DNA from: Microbacterium proteolyticum
GTDB lineage: Bacteria > Actinomycetota > Actinomycetes > Actinomycetales > Microbacteriaceae
Assembly (NCBI RefSeq): GCF_030818075.1
Contig: NZ_JAUSZZ010000001.1
Coordinates: 2,728,001-2,792,000, forward strand
Direction of reading: 5' to 3'
DNA: 64,000 nt
Below, piece after piece: positions 8,874 through 18,267 of this stretch (positions are counted from its first letter, which is position 1; each line of letters begins with the position of its first letter). The notes under the pieces were generated by a model. That model was not told the DNA's origin. It ran no database searches and saw nothing but the letters and a program-made list of their open reading frames with translations. The position numbers were made by a program, and so were the translations under genes.

Positions 8874-9083
8874 TCAGACGTCGGCGACCTTGCGGCCCTT
8901 GTACTCGAGGAAGAGCTCGGTGCCCTGCGAGTCGGTGACGACCTTCGCCTGGTGGGGGCGGCTGTAGACGACCTTGCCGTTCTCGATGGTCTTGACCAGC
9001 GCGGGGGCTTCGGCCTTCCACTGCGCGCGACGCGAGCGGGTGTTGGAGCGGGAGACCTTCCGCTTCGGGGGGTTACCTGCCAT
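8874..9083 (-). CDS. rpmF: 50S ribosomal protein L32 (cysteine-free form)
   Basis: L32 is a small basic protein of the large ribosomal subunit. The 69-residue product begins MAGNPPKRKVSRSNTR, the typical L32 start, and continues RRAQWKAEAP. The C-terminal zinc-binding cysteine pairs of the zinc-ribbon form are missing; the protein has no cysteine. This is the zinc-independent type. I chose the ATG at 9083 over longer in-frame extensions because it gives the conserved N-terminus. The gene starts 2 bases after the yceD stop. Confidence 0.95.
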   Translation of the reverse strand: MAGNPPKRKVSRSNTRSRRAQWKAEAPALVKTIENGKVVYSRPHQAKVVTDSQGTELFLEYKGRKVADV

Positions 9084-9085
9084 GA

Positions 9086-9646
9086 CTAGCTCTTCTCTGT
9101 CTTGGGGGCGGCGCGGAGCGCATCGCCGTCGTCTGGGGTGTACTGCTGGAGCGCAGCCCATCGAGGATCGACAGACGTCTGCTCCGATTCGCCGGCGCTT
9201 TCCGTCAGCCTCTCGCCCGTGTTCGGGTCGAGCCCGGGGCAGTCCGGCTGACACACCGGCTGGAACGGAAGCGACAGGACAATGGCATCCCGGACCAGAT
9301 TTTCAAGATCCACGTGGTCGTCTTGAACGTCGAAGTCACTCGCTTCGGTCCCAGGATACGCGAAAAGTTCCTGGAACTCGACTTCGACAGGCTCCTCGAT
9401 GTCGATCAAGCAGCGCCCGCACACACCGGTGGCCGTCGTGTCGACCGTTCCCGAGACGAGGATGCCCTCGTGCACCGACTCCAGACGCACGTCGATCTCG
9501 AGCGGCTCGGACTCGGGGACGGAGACGAGACCCTCGCCCCACTTCTCGGGAGCGGGGATCTCCAGGGAGTGCTCGCGCATCTCCCCGGGTTTGCGCTCGA
9601 TGTCGCGCACGGGGAGCTGGAAAGGGCCGGGACGGTGGGTTCTCAC
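9086..9646 (-). CDS. YceD / DUF177 family protein
   Basis: The product of about 186 residues belongs to the YceD (DUF177) family, which is almost always encoded just before rpmF. The family is linked to rRNA or ribosome metabolism, but its mechanism is unclear. The family pattern TATGVCGRCLIDIEEPVEVEF is visible in part, and CQPDCPGLDPNTGERL near residue 145 supplies the conserved cysteines and Pro-Gly-Leu. I chose GTG 9646, giving RTHRPGPFQLPVRDI, because the upstream extension runs into repeats. The start could be slightly further downstream. Confidence 0.88.
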   Translation of the reverse strand: MRTHRPGPFQLPVRDIERKPGEMREHSLEIPAPEKWGEGLVSVPESEPLEIDVRLESVHEGILVSGTVDTTATGVCGRCLIDIEEPVEVEFQELFAYPGTEASDFDVQDDHVDLENLVRDAIVLSLPFQPVCQPDCPGLDPNTGERLTESAGESEQTSVDPRWAALQQYTPDDGDALRAAPKTEKS

Positions 9647-9675
9647 GGTCGTCCATGCTACCCGCGCGCCCCGGG

Positions 9676-9880
9676 ACGAGGGCCGGGCGGGGCGCTGCGT
9701 CCCCACGGGGACGGGGGCGGCAGAGTGCAGTGGCTCATTCAAACGAGGGCCGGGCGGGGCGCACCGCCCCCACGTGAACGGCGGCCCGGCAAGGTGCAGT
9801 CGCCCATAGCGACGAGGGCCAGGCAGGGCGCTGCGTCCCCACGTGAACGGCGGCCCGGCGGGGTCCAGGAGACGGCGGGG
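9676..9880. repeat. Three imperfect tandem repeats of 67-69 bp
   Basis: Units begin at 9676, 9743 and 9812 with ACGAGGGCCGGGCGGGGCGC or a near copy, and continue through a GTCCCCACGTGAACGGCGGC-type segment. The first unit is the most diverged in its second half. Periods are 67 and 69 bp. The repeats are GC-rich and noncoding as far as I can see, and they directly precede the palindrome at 9906. Confidence 0.8.
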
Positions 9881-9905
9881 CGGGGCGGGCACGGTGCCCG
9901 CACAC

Positions 9906-9980
9906 TCACGCATAAACGCACTTCGTGCGCAGAAACACGACGAGAGCGCGTTTCCGCGCACGGATCGCGTTTATGCGTGA
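9906..9980. repeat. Long palindrome, diverged copy of the 53-kb array element
   Basis: The outer arms TCACGCATAAACGC (9906-9919) and GCGTTTATGCGTGA (9967-9980) pair perfectly over 14 bp. An inner stem pairs TGCGC-GAAAC with GTTTC-GCGCA, allowing two bulges or mismatches, around a loop near ACGACGAGAGC. The element shares ATAAAC, TGCGCAGAAACA and GTTTAT with the six-copy array at 53291-54317. Both partners of one outer stem pair have changed (CAC/GTG there, CGC/GCG here), so pairing is kept. Confidence 0.8.
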
Positions 9981-10026
9981 GCACCGGGTCGCGGCCGGTA
10001 CCCCCGCACCGGGGAGACGGGGGCGG

Positions 10027-10524
10027 TCAGATGCCTCGGGCGCCCGTGTCGAGGAAGCGGGCGACCGCGGGCGGGACGTACGGCGAGACGTCGCCGCCGA
10101 GCCCGGCCACCTGACGCACGAGCGAACTGGAGACGAGGGCGTGCGAGGGGTCGGGCAGGAGGAAGACCGTCTCGACGTGCGCGAGATCGCGGTTCACGAT
10201 CGCCATCGGCGTCTCGTAGGCGACATCGACCTGCGAGCGGATGCCCTTCACCAGCACCTTCGCTCCGACGTCCGTGGCGTAGTCGACGAGCAGCCCCATG
10301 CTCCAGGCGGCCACGATCACGTCGCCCTCGACGCCCGCCTCGACAATCGCCTGCTCGAGCAGCCTCTGCCGTTCGGCGATCGGGAGCATCGCCTCTTTGC
10401 CGGGGTTGTGGACGACGAGGACGTGCAGCTGATCGAAGAGGCCGGCGGCACGACGGATCACGTCGAGATGTCCCAGCGTGGGCGGGTCGAACGAGCCGGG
10501 AACGACGGCGATCCGGGGATCCAT
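10027..10524 (-). CDS. coaD: Phosphopantetheine adenylyltransferase
   Basis: CoaD transfers AMP from ATP to 4'-phosphopantetheine, the penultimate step of coenzyme A synthesis. The 165-residue length is typical. It has the nucleotidyltransferase motif [14 protein letters not shown] near the N-terminus and the C-terminal [21 protein letters not shown], which corresponds to the ISSTxVR motif. The gene lies about 100 bases downstream of recG on the same strand, the usual actinobacterial neighbourhood. The spacing suggests either read-through from recG or a promoter of its own. Confidence 0.97.
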   Translation of the reverse strand: MDPRIAVVPGSFDPPTLGHLDVIRRAAGLFDQLHVLVVHNPGKEAMLPIAERQRLLEQAIVEAGVEGDVIVAAWSMGLLVDYATDVGAKVLVKGIRSQVDVAYETPMAIVNRDLAHVETVFLLPDPSHALVSSSLVRQVAGLGGDVSPYVPPAVARFLDTGARGI

Positions 10525-10630
10525 GACGCCAGCCTATCGAGGCGCCCCGGCGAACGCGCCCGCCGCGGGGGCCGTCTTCTCCCGCGTCACGCCCGGACGA
10601 TGCTCGCCCTCTCGCCTGCCGCGGCGGCGC

Positions 10631-12817
<2,187 letters not shown>

Positions 12818-12964
12818 GCTCCGAGTCTAGGCAGGGCCGCCGACATCGCCGGCCGGGGGCCGGGCCGACGCACGTCCGTGCGCTCGTGGACACGGCCGGG
12901 CACCGCGCCGCGCCTGACCGCCCCGATCCCGGGTCTGCGCAGCCCGCGACTTTAGGCTGGACAC

Positions 12965-13528
12965 GTGACGCGCATCATCTCCGGCCGCGCCGGCGGCACC
13001 GTCCTCGACGTCCCCCCGAAGGGCACGCGCCCCACGAGCGACCGGGTCCGCGAATCGCTCTTCGGCGCCCTCGAGTCCGCGGGCCTGATCGCCGACGCCC
13101 GCGTGGCGGACCTCTTCGCCGGCTCCGGTGCGCTGGGCCTGGAGAGCCTGAGCCGTGGCGCCGCGTCCGCCGATCTAATCGAGCTCTCGGCCCCGGCCGC
13201 GACGCTCATCCGCAAGAACGCCGAGCGCCTCCGCGCCGCGGGCGTCACCGCCCCCGCCCGCGTGCACCGGGCAAACGTCACGAGCTACCTCGCGGCATCC
13301 ACCGCGGAGTGGGATCTCGTCTTCCTCGACCCGCCCTACGACATCGCCGATCCCGACCTGACGAAGGCGCTGGTGGCTCTCGCACCCCGTCTGAGCCCGG
13401 ATGCCACGGTGATCGTGGAGCGGGCCAAGCGCTCCACGGCTCCTGACTGGGCGGCGGCGGGTCTCGCTCCCGAGCGGGACCGCGCGTACGGCGACACGAC
13501 GATGTGGTGGGGCCGTCCGAACGCGTGA
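12965..13528 (+). CDS. rsmD: 16S rRNA (guanine(966)-N2)-methyltransferase RsmD
   Basis: RsmD methylates G966 of 16S rRNA. The 187-residue product starts with GTG and has the family N-terminus RIISGRAGG and PTSDRVRESLFGAL. The SAM-binding motif is ADLFAGSGALGLESLSRGA and the catalytic motif is FLDPPYD. All are typical of RsmD. The gene is on its own on the plus strand, divergent from recG and ending 18 bases from the convergent thiL stop. In many actinobacteria it neighbours recG and coaD, as here. Confidence 0.95.
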   Translation: MTRIISGRAGGTVLDVPPKGTRPTSDRVRESLFGALESAGLIADARVADLFAGSGALGLESLSRGAASADLIELSAPAATLIRKNAERLRAAGVTAPARVHRANVTSYLAASTAEWDLVFLDPPYDIADPDLTKALVALAPRLSPDATVIVERAKRSTAPDWAAAGLAPERDRAYGDTTMWWGRPNA

Positions 13529-13546
13529 CCCGCGGACGGGCCGGCG

Positions 13547-14551
13547 TCAGCCGCGTCCGGCGTCCCAGTCCCGGTACGGATCCCAGCCGGTTCGCCCCGA
13601 CCACGGCTCGCCGTCGACGGTGATCGCCGTCTCCCCCCGGTGCTGCACCGTACCGATGCGGCGACCGAGGGGCTCGGCATCCGCTCCGAAGGTGACGAGG
13701 AAGCCGTGGTCCTCTCCCCCGCCGAGCGCCCGCGCCACGTCGTCGCCGAGCGTCGCGGCGTCGATCGCGATGGTCACCCCCGACGCGTCGGCGAGCCGTG
13801 TCGCATCCAGCGCGAGGCCGTCGGAGACGTCCATCATCGCCGATGCTCCGGATGCCGCCGCCCACAGCGCCTCGGCCACCGGCGGGCGTGGCGTCAGCTG
13901 ACGCGACAGCGCCTTCGCGTCGGCGGAGTCGAGACCCGCGCGAGCCTCACGCGTCAGGGCGACGGGGGTGCCCTCGGCATCAGTGAACCGTCGGAACAAC
14001 AGGTCGAGTCCGCGGGCCGCCTCGCCCAGCTCGCCGATGACGTAGACGCCGTCCCCCACCCGCGCGCCCGAGCGGCGCACCGGGTCGCGACCGTCGAGGC
14101 TGCCGAGGGCGGTCACCGCGATCGTGAGCGTGTCGGAGACAGTGAGGTCGCCGCCCTCGACCGCGCAATCGGGCGCGAGCTCCGCGCAGGCTGCGGCCAG
14201 GCCGTCGGCGAAACCCCGGACGAACGACACCGGCGTCGCGTCGGGCATGGCCAGAGCGACGAGCAGGGCGATCGGGCGGGCACCCATCGCGGCGACATCG
14301 GCGAGGTTGACCGCCGCCGCCTTGAAGCCGAGATCGAACGGCGACGACCACGCCAGCCGGAAGTCCGGACCGTGCACGAGCGTGTCGGTCGTGGCGACCA
14401 CCCGTCCGTCGGGCACGCTCAGCACCGCGGCGTCATCGCCCGGGCCGACCGGCGCGGTGGAGGGCGGGAGGCGATCCAGGATGCGGCGCAGGATCTGCCC
14501 CTCGGACAGCTCCCCCACGGTGGTCTCACGGCTGAGCTCGGCGTCGGTCAC
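13547..14551 (-). CDS. thiL: Thiamine-monophosphate kinase
   Basis: ThiL phosphorylates thiamine monophosphate to the active cofactor, thiamine diphosphate. The 334-residue product has the AIRS/PurM-like fold motifs GPGDDAAVLSVPDGRVVATTD, the FDLGFKAAAVNLADVAAMGA helix, and DVSDGLALDATRLA in the C-terminal domain. The start gives MTDAELSRETTVGELSEG, which fits the family. It is convergent with rsmD and divergent from the DUF3515 gene across 25 bases, so its promoter must overlap one of the two coding regions. Confidence 0.95.
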   Translation of the reverse strand: MTDAELSRETTVGELSEGQILRRILDRLPPSTAPVGPGDDAAVLSVPDGRVVATTDTLVHGPDFRLAWSSPFDLGFKAAAVNLADVAAMGARPIALLVALAMPDATPVSFVRGFADGLAAACAELAPDCAVEGGDLTVSDTLTIAVTALGSLDGRDPVRRSGARVGDGVYVIGELGEAARGLDLLFRRFTDAEGTPVALTREARAGLDSADAKALSRQLTPRPPVAEALWAAASGASAMMDVSDGLALDATRLADASGVTIAIDAATLGDDVARALGGGEDHGFLVTFGADAEPLGRRIGTVQHRGETAITVDGEPWSGRTGWDPYRDWDAGRG

Positions 14552-14576
14552 CCTCCCACGCTATTAGCCTGGATGG

Positions 14577-15086
14577 GTGCCCCGCTCCGCCCGCCCCCTC
14601 GCGCTCCTGGCCGCCCTCGTCCTGGTCCCGGGGCTGGCCGCCTGCAGCACGACGGTGGCGATGGAGCCGGCGAGGCTCGCCAACGACCCCGCCTGCGCGT
14701 CGGTGATCGCCCGGCTGCCGGAGAGCATCTCGGGGCAGGAGCGACGCTGGACCGACGCGCAGGCCACGGGGGCCTGGGGCACTCCGGCATCCATCCTCAT
14801 GACGTGCGGACTCGAGCCGCCGGCCCCGTCGACCCTGCCGTGCCGCACGTTCGACGGCGTGGACTGGCTGGTCGACGAGTCGCAGGCCGCCGACAACCGG
14901 TACACGCTCACGACCTTCGGCCGGAGCCCCGCCCTGCAGGTCTACCTCGACTTCGACATCGCCAGCAGCGGCGACGTCGCCCAGGCTCTCGGCCCCCTCA
15001 TCCGCGAATACCTGCAGCCGACCGGCTCGGCCTGCACCGCCGCCTCCGACACCACGGCCACCCCGGCCCCGTCACCGACTCCGTAG
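14577..15086 (+). CDS. DUF3515 family lipoprotein
   Basis: The product has 169 residues and begins with a lipoprotein signal peptide: basic PRSAR, a hydrophobic stretch, and lipobox LAAC with Cys about residue 22. The mature part matches the DUF3515 pattern, with four further cysteines likely to form disulfides and a low-complexity Thr/Ala/Pro tail. The family is actinobacterial and of unknown function, and it is typically encoded between ddl and thiL, exactly as here. The start is GTG at 14577. Confidence 0.85.
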   Translation: MPRSARPLALLAALVLVPGLAACSTTVAMEPARLANDPACASVIARLPESISGQERRWTDAQATGAWGTPASILMTCGLEPPAPSTLPCRTFDGVDWLVDESQAADNRYTLTTFGRSPALQVYLDFDIASSGDVAQALGPLIREYLQPTGSACTAASDTTATPAPSPTP

Positions 15087-15400
15087 GCCGCGGGCACGAC
15101 GCCTGCTCCACCCGCGAGCGAGCGCAGCTGCGGAGGTTCCGGGCGGCACGCCGCCGCCCGCGCACGACGCACGGCGTGTCGTCCGAGACCGCTGCCGTTA
15201 TGCACGGCCCGGAGACCCCTCACCCCTGCGCGCTCCGGGCGCCCGGTGGGCACGACCGCGGAGGGTGTCGGCGGCACGCCGCCGCCCGCGCACGACGCAC
15301 GTCGTGTCACCCAGGAATCCCGCCGTTTCGCACGGCCCCGCCGCACGCGCGGCCGGGCGGACGAGCCGGAGCGGCGGATCGCCCGCCGCGCGTACGGGAC
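15087..15400. other. Intergenic region with a direct repeat
   Basis: This 314-base gap lies between the convergent DUF3515 and ddl genes. It has no believable ORF. It is mostly occupied by two copies of a 69-70-bp direct repeat, listed separately. A shared terminator would be expected here, and the GCGGCACGCCGCC core of each copy can fold into a small hairpin. Confidence 0.6.
15143..15340. repeat. Two-copy 69-70-bp direct repeat
   Basis: Copy one is 15143-15211 and copy two is 15271-15340, offset by 128-129 bp. Both start GCGGCACGCCGCCGCCCGCG, continue CACGACGCAC, then GTGTC, and end with a CACGGCCC-type segment. The CGGCACGCCG core and the CACGACGCACGGCGTGTC part are each locally self-complementary. 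The differences are mainly in the middle ten bases. The repeat is noncoding. Confidence 0.8.
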
Positions 15401-16486
15401 TCAGGCTTTGGCGAGGGCTGCGTCCAGCAGGTCGCTGATCAGGTCGGGGTAGGTCAGTCCTGAGGCGATCCAGCACGTCGGGAACATCGAGATCGGCGTG
15501 AAACCGGGCATCGTGTTGACCTCGTTCACGTAGAACTCGGTACCCGTGTAGAAGAAGTCCACGCGCGCGAGGCCCTGCCCGCCGATCGCCTCGAACGCCT
15601 TCGCGGCGATACGCTGCATCTCGGCCAGCTCGCCGTCGCGAAGATCGGCGGGACACACGAGGTCGACGCCCGGCGCATCGAGGTACTTCGCCTCGAAGTC
15701 GTAGAACTCCCGGCCGGTCACCACGATCTCGCCCGCGACGCTCACGCGGACCGGTCCGCCGTCGCGCCCAGGGAGCACGCCGCACTCGACCTCGCGACCG
15801 ACGATCGCCTGCTCCACGAGCACGAGCCCGTCCTCGGCGAAGGCGGTGTCGAGAGCGGCATCCAGGTCTTCCCAGCGGGAGACCTTCGATACGCCGACGC
15901 TCGACCCGGCCTCGTTGGGCTTGACGAAGACCGGAAGACCCAGCGCGCGCACGCGGCGCTCCCAGAGCGCGCGGTCGCGCGCGAGGTCGGCGCGCGTGAC
16001 GGCGACCCACGGCACGACCGGGACGTTCGCCGAACGCAGCACCTGCTTGGTGACGTTCTTGTTCATGCCGATGGCCGACATGAGCACACCGCCGCCGGCG
16101 TACGGGATGCCGAGGAGTTCGAGCAGCCCCTGCACGGTGCCGTCCTCGCCGAACCGGCCGTGGAGGATCGGCAGTACGACGTCGACATCGCCGAGCGAGC
16201 GGGTGCCCTCGGCGTCGGTCACGGTCCACTCGCGCGACAGCGTCGAGTCGGGCAGCCGCACGCGCGTGCCGTTGTCGACCACCTGGGGCAGGGCCTCGGG
16301 ACGCAGGGCGAACTTGTCGGGGTCGTCGTCTTCGAGGACGAAGGCGCCGTCGCGGGTGATGCCGACCGGGATCACCCGGAAGCGGTCACGGTCGATCGCC
16401 CGCAGCACCCCGCCCGCCGTGGCGGAACTGATCGAGTGCTCGCTGGAGCGCCCGCCGAAGAGCACCACCACCACCGGTTTGGTCAT
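15401..16486 (-). CDS. ddl: D-alanine--D-alanine ligase
   Basis: Ddl joins two D-alanines for peptidoglycan precursors. The 361-residue product begins MTKPVVVVLFGGRSSEHSIS, the family start, and has the ATP-grasp motifs PVFVKPNEAGSSVGVSKV, ARVDFFYTG and NEVNTMPGFTPISMFP. The length is typical. The start codon lies inside the gpsA reading frame: the two genes overlap by 101 bases. The cluster murA-plsC-gpsA-ddl on one strand couples cell-wall and phospholipid precursor synthesis. Confidence 0.97.
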   Translation of the reverse strand: MTKPVVVVLFGGRSSEHSISSATAGGVLRAIDRDRFRVIPVGITRDGAFVLEDDDPDKFALRPEALPQVVDNGTRVRLPDSTLSREWTVTDAEGTRSLGDVDVVLPILHGRFGEDGTVQGLLELLGIPYAGGGVLMSAIGMNKNVTKQVLRSANVPVVPWVAVTRADLARDRALWERRVRALGLPVFVKPNEAGSSVGVSKVSRWEDLDAALDTAFAEDGLVLVEQAIVGREVECGVLPGRDGGPVRVSVAGEIVVTGREFYDFEAKYLDAPGVDLVCPADLRDGELAEMQRIAAKAFEAIGGQGLARVDFFYTGTEFYVNEVNTMPGFTPISMFPTCWIASGLTYPDLISDLLDAALAKA

Positions 16487-17528
16487 TCTGCGTCCTCTCG
16501 CCCTGCGGCTGGTCGTCGTCGGTCGTCAGGTGCGGCGCGATGTCTCGCGGGTCCATGGTGCCATCGAGCACCATCTTCACCTGCTGCACGATGGGCATGT
16601 CGACACCGACCTGCTTCGCGAGCTGGAGCACGGGGGCCACGGATGCCAGGCCCTCGGCGGTCTGCTGCATCTGGGCCACGACCTCCTTGTAGCCGTAGCC
16701 CTGGCCGAGCAGTCGCCCGGCGGTGTTGTTGCGGCTCAAAGGCGATTGGCACGTGGCGATGAGGTCACCGAGGCCCGCGAGACCCTGCAGCGTCTCGGGC
16801 TGTGCGCCCTGCGCCACGGCGAAGTCGGTCATCTCGACCAGGCCCCGCGTGATGATGGACGCCTTGGTGTTCTCGCCGTAGCCGACACCGTCGACGATGC
16901 CGATCGCCACGGCGATGAGGTTCTTGAGCACCCCGCCGAACTCGGTTCCGATGACGTCGGTGTTCACGAACGAGCGGAAGTACCGGTTGCGCGCGCGCCG
17001 GGCGACGGCCTCGGCCGTCTCGGGGCTCAGCGAGCTGATGACCGCGGCGGTGGGCTGCTCCCGGGCGATCTCGAGGGCGAGGTTGGGACCGGATGCCACG
17101 GCGATGCGAGCCGGATCGCACTGCAGCACCTGCTCGATGACCTGGCTCATGCGCAGGCCCGTCGACTTCTCCACGCCCTTCATGAGCGAGACGATGGGCA
17201 CATCGGTGCGCTCGACGTACGGCTTGATCGCCGCGAGGTTCTCGCGCAGCGACTGGCTCGGCACCGACAGGTAGATCTGCTCCGCGTCGCGAAGCGCCTC
17301 GGCCAGGTCGGTGGTCGCCGTCATGGTGCGCGGCAGGTTGATGCCGGACAGGTAGCGGCTGTTGCGCTTGGACTCGGTGATCTCGGCCGCGAGCTCCGGA
17401 CGGCGCGCCCACATGACGACGGACGCCCCGCCGTCGGCGAGGATCTTGCCGAACGTGGTGCCCCAGCTCCCGGCGCCGACGACGGCGACTTTGGGTCCCA
17501 CCGCGGGAGCGGAGTTCTTACGACTCAA
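16386..17528 (-). CDS. gpsA: NAD(P)H-dependent glycerol-3-phosphate dehydrogenase
   Basis: GpsA reduces dihydroxyacetone phosphate to glycerol-3-phosphate for phospholipid synthesis. The 380-residue product has the Rossmann motif VAVVGAGSWGTTFGKILADGG, and further on VASGPNLALEIA and the catalytic-lysine region VGTEFGGVLKNLIAVAIG-like stretch. The family body ends near DIAPHLTTDDDQ. The frame then continues about 40 residues in Gly/Arg-rich sequence that is ddl read in another frame. The tail is probably non-functional and suggests loss of the original stop. The start is 11 bases inside the plsC end. Confidence 0.95.
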   Translation of the reverse strand: MSRKNSAPAVGPKVAVVGAGSWGTTFGKILADGGASVVMWARRPELAAEITESKRNSRYLSGINLPRTMTATTDLAEALRDAEQIYLSVPSQSLRENLAAIKPYVERTDVPIVSLMKGVEKSTGLRMSQVIEQVLQCDPARIAVASGPNLALEIAREQPTAAVISSLSPETAEAVARRARNRYFRSFVNTDVIGTEFGGVLKNLIAVAIGIVDGVGYGENTKASIITRGLVEMTDFAVAQGAQPETLQGLAGLGDLIATCQSPLSRNNTAGRLLGQGYGYKEVVAQMQQTAEGLASVAPVLQLAKQVGVDMPIVQQVKMVLDGTMDPRDIAPHLTTDDDQPQGERTQNDQTGGGGALRRALQRALDQFRHGGRGAAGDRP

Positions 17529-18267
17529 GGCGACCCGTCTCGTTCTGTCCGTGCTTCGCCGGATCCCAGCGTTCCGCCGGCGCGGGCAGCCCCCGGATGC
17601 CGGAGAGCATCGACGCGATCCGGTTCATCATCGCGTCGGTCGCTGCGACCAGGGCCGACGGTTGCGGAGGGGTTCCCGCGTAGGGCGACAGGTCCATCGG
17701 CGGGCCGAACTCCACCACGACGTGCGAGCGCCGCGGGAACTTCAGCTTGCCGTAGCGCGGCAGGATCTGCTGCACGCCCCACTGCGCCACGGGAATGAGC
17801 GGCAGATCGCCGGCCAGCGCGAGGCGGACGGCTCCGGTCTTCCCTCGCATGGGCCACAGATCGGGGTCGCGCGTGAGCGTCCCCTCGGCGTAGACGATCA
17901 CGCCGCGGCCGTCCCGCGCGATCTGCTCGGCGGCCTTCATCGACTGGCTCGCACCCGATGATGTGCGCGGCACCGGCACCATGCCCGTGGCCTTGAGCGC
18001 CGCGCCGAGCACGGGAGCCCGGAAGAGACTCTCCTTCGCCATGAAGCGCGGCGCGCGCCCGAGCCGCCACACGGCGACCGCCACGACGAGCGGGTCGAAC
18101 TCCGAGTTGTGGTTCGACGCGAGCACGTACGCGCCCTCGCGCGGCAGATTCTCGGCGCCCCGGATCTCGATGCGGGCGAACAGGCCCACGGCGGGCACGA
18201 TGATGGCCGCGAGCGGCCAGAAGATGCTCGGGCGGCTCGTCTCGGGGGTTGCGGTCACCGCCGTCAC
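17518..18267 (-). CDS. plsC: 1-acyl-sn-glycerol-3-phosphate acyltransferase (PlsC-like)
   Basis: This 249-residue membrane-associated acyltransferase carries the HX4D motif as NHNSEFD and the EGT motif as VIVYAEGTLTRD, the hallmarks of the PlsC/LPLAT family that makes phosphatidic acid. A hydrophobic N-terminal segment, IFWPLAAIIVPAVGLFA, should anchor it in the membrane. I chose GTG 18267 because it forms a GTGA overlap with the murA stop; GTG 18258 is also in frame. It overlaps gpsA by 11 bases, so glycerol-3-phosphate synthesis and its acylation are encoded together. Confidence 0.92.
   Translation of the reverse strand: MTAVTATPETSRPSIFWPLAAIIVPAVGLFARIEIRGAENLPREGAYVLASNHNSEFDPLVVAVAVWRLGRAPRFMAKESLFRAPVLGAALKATGMVPVPRTSSGASQSMKAAEQIARDGRGVIVYAEGTLTRDPDLWPMRGKTGAVRLALAGDLPLIPVAQWGVQQILPRYGKLKFPRRSHVVVEFGPPMDLSPYAGTPPQPSALVAATDAMMNRIASMLSGIRGLPAPAERWDPAKHGQNETGRLES

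Larger units (their letters stand above)
9647..10026. other. Repeat-rich intergenic region between coaD and yceD
   Basis: This 380-base gap holds no convincing gene. Open frames here exist on both strands but read through repeats. The region contains three tandem units of about 68 bp (9676-9880) and one long palindrome (9906-9980), both listed separately. Any yceD promoter would have to lie inside or beside these repeats. None stands out. Confidence 0.7.
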
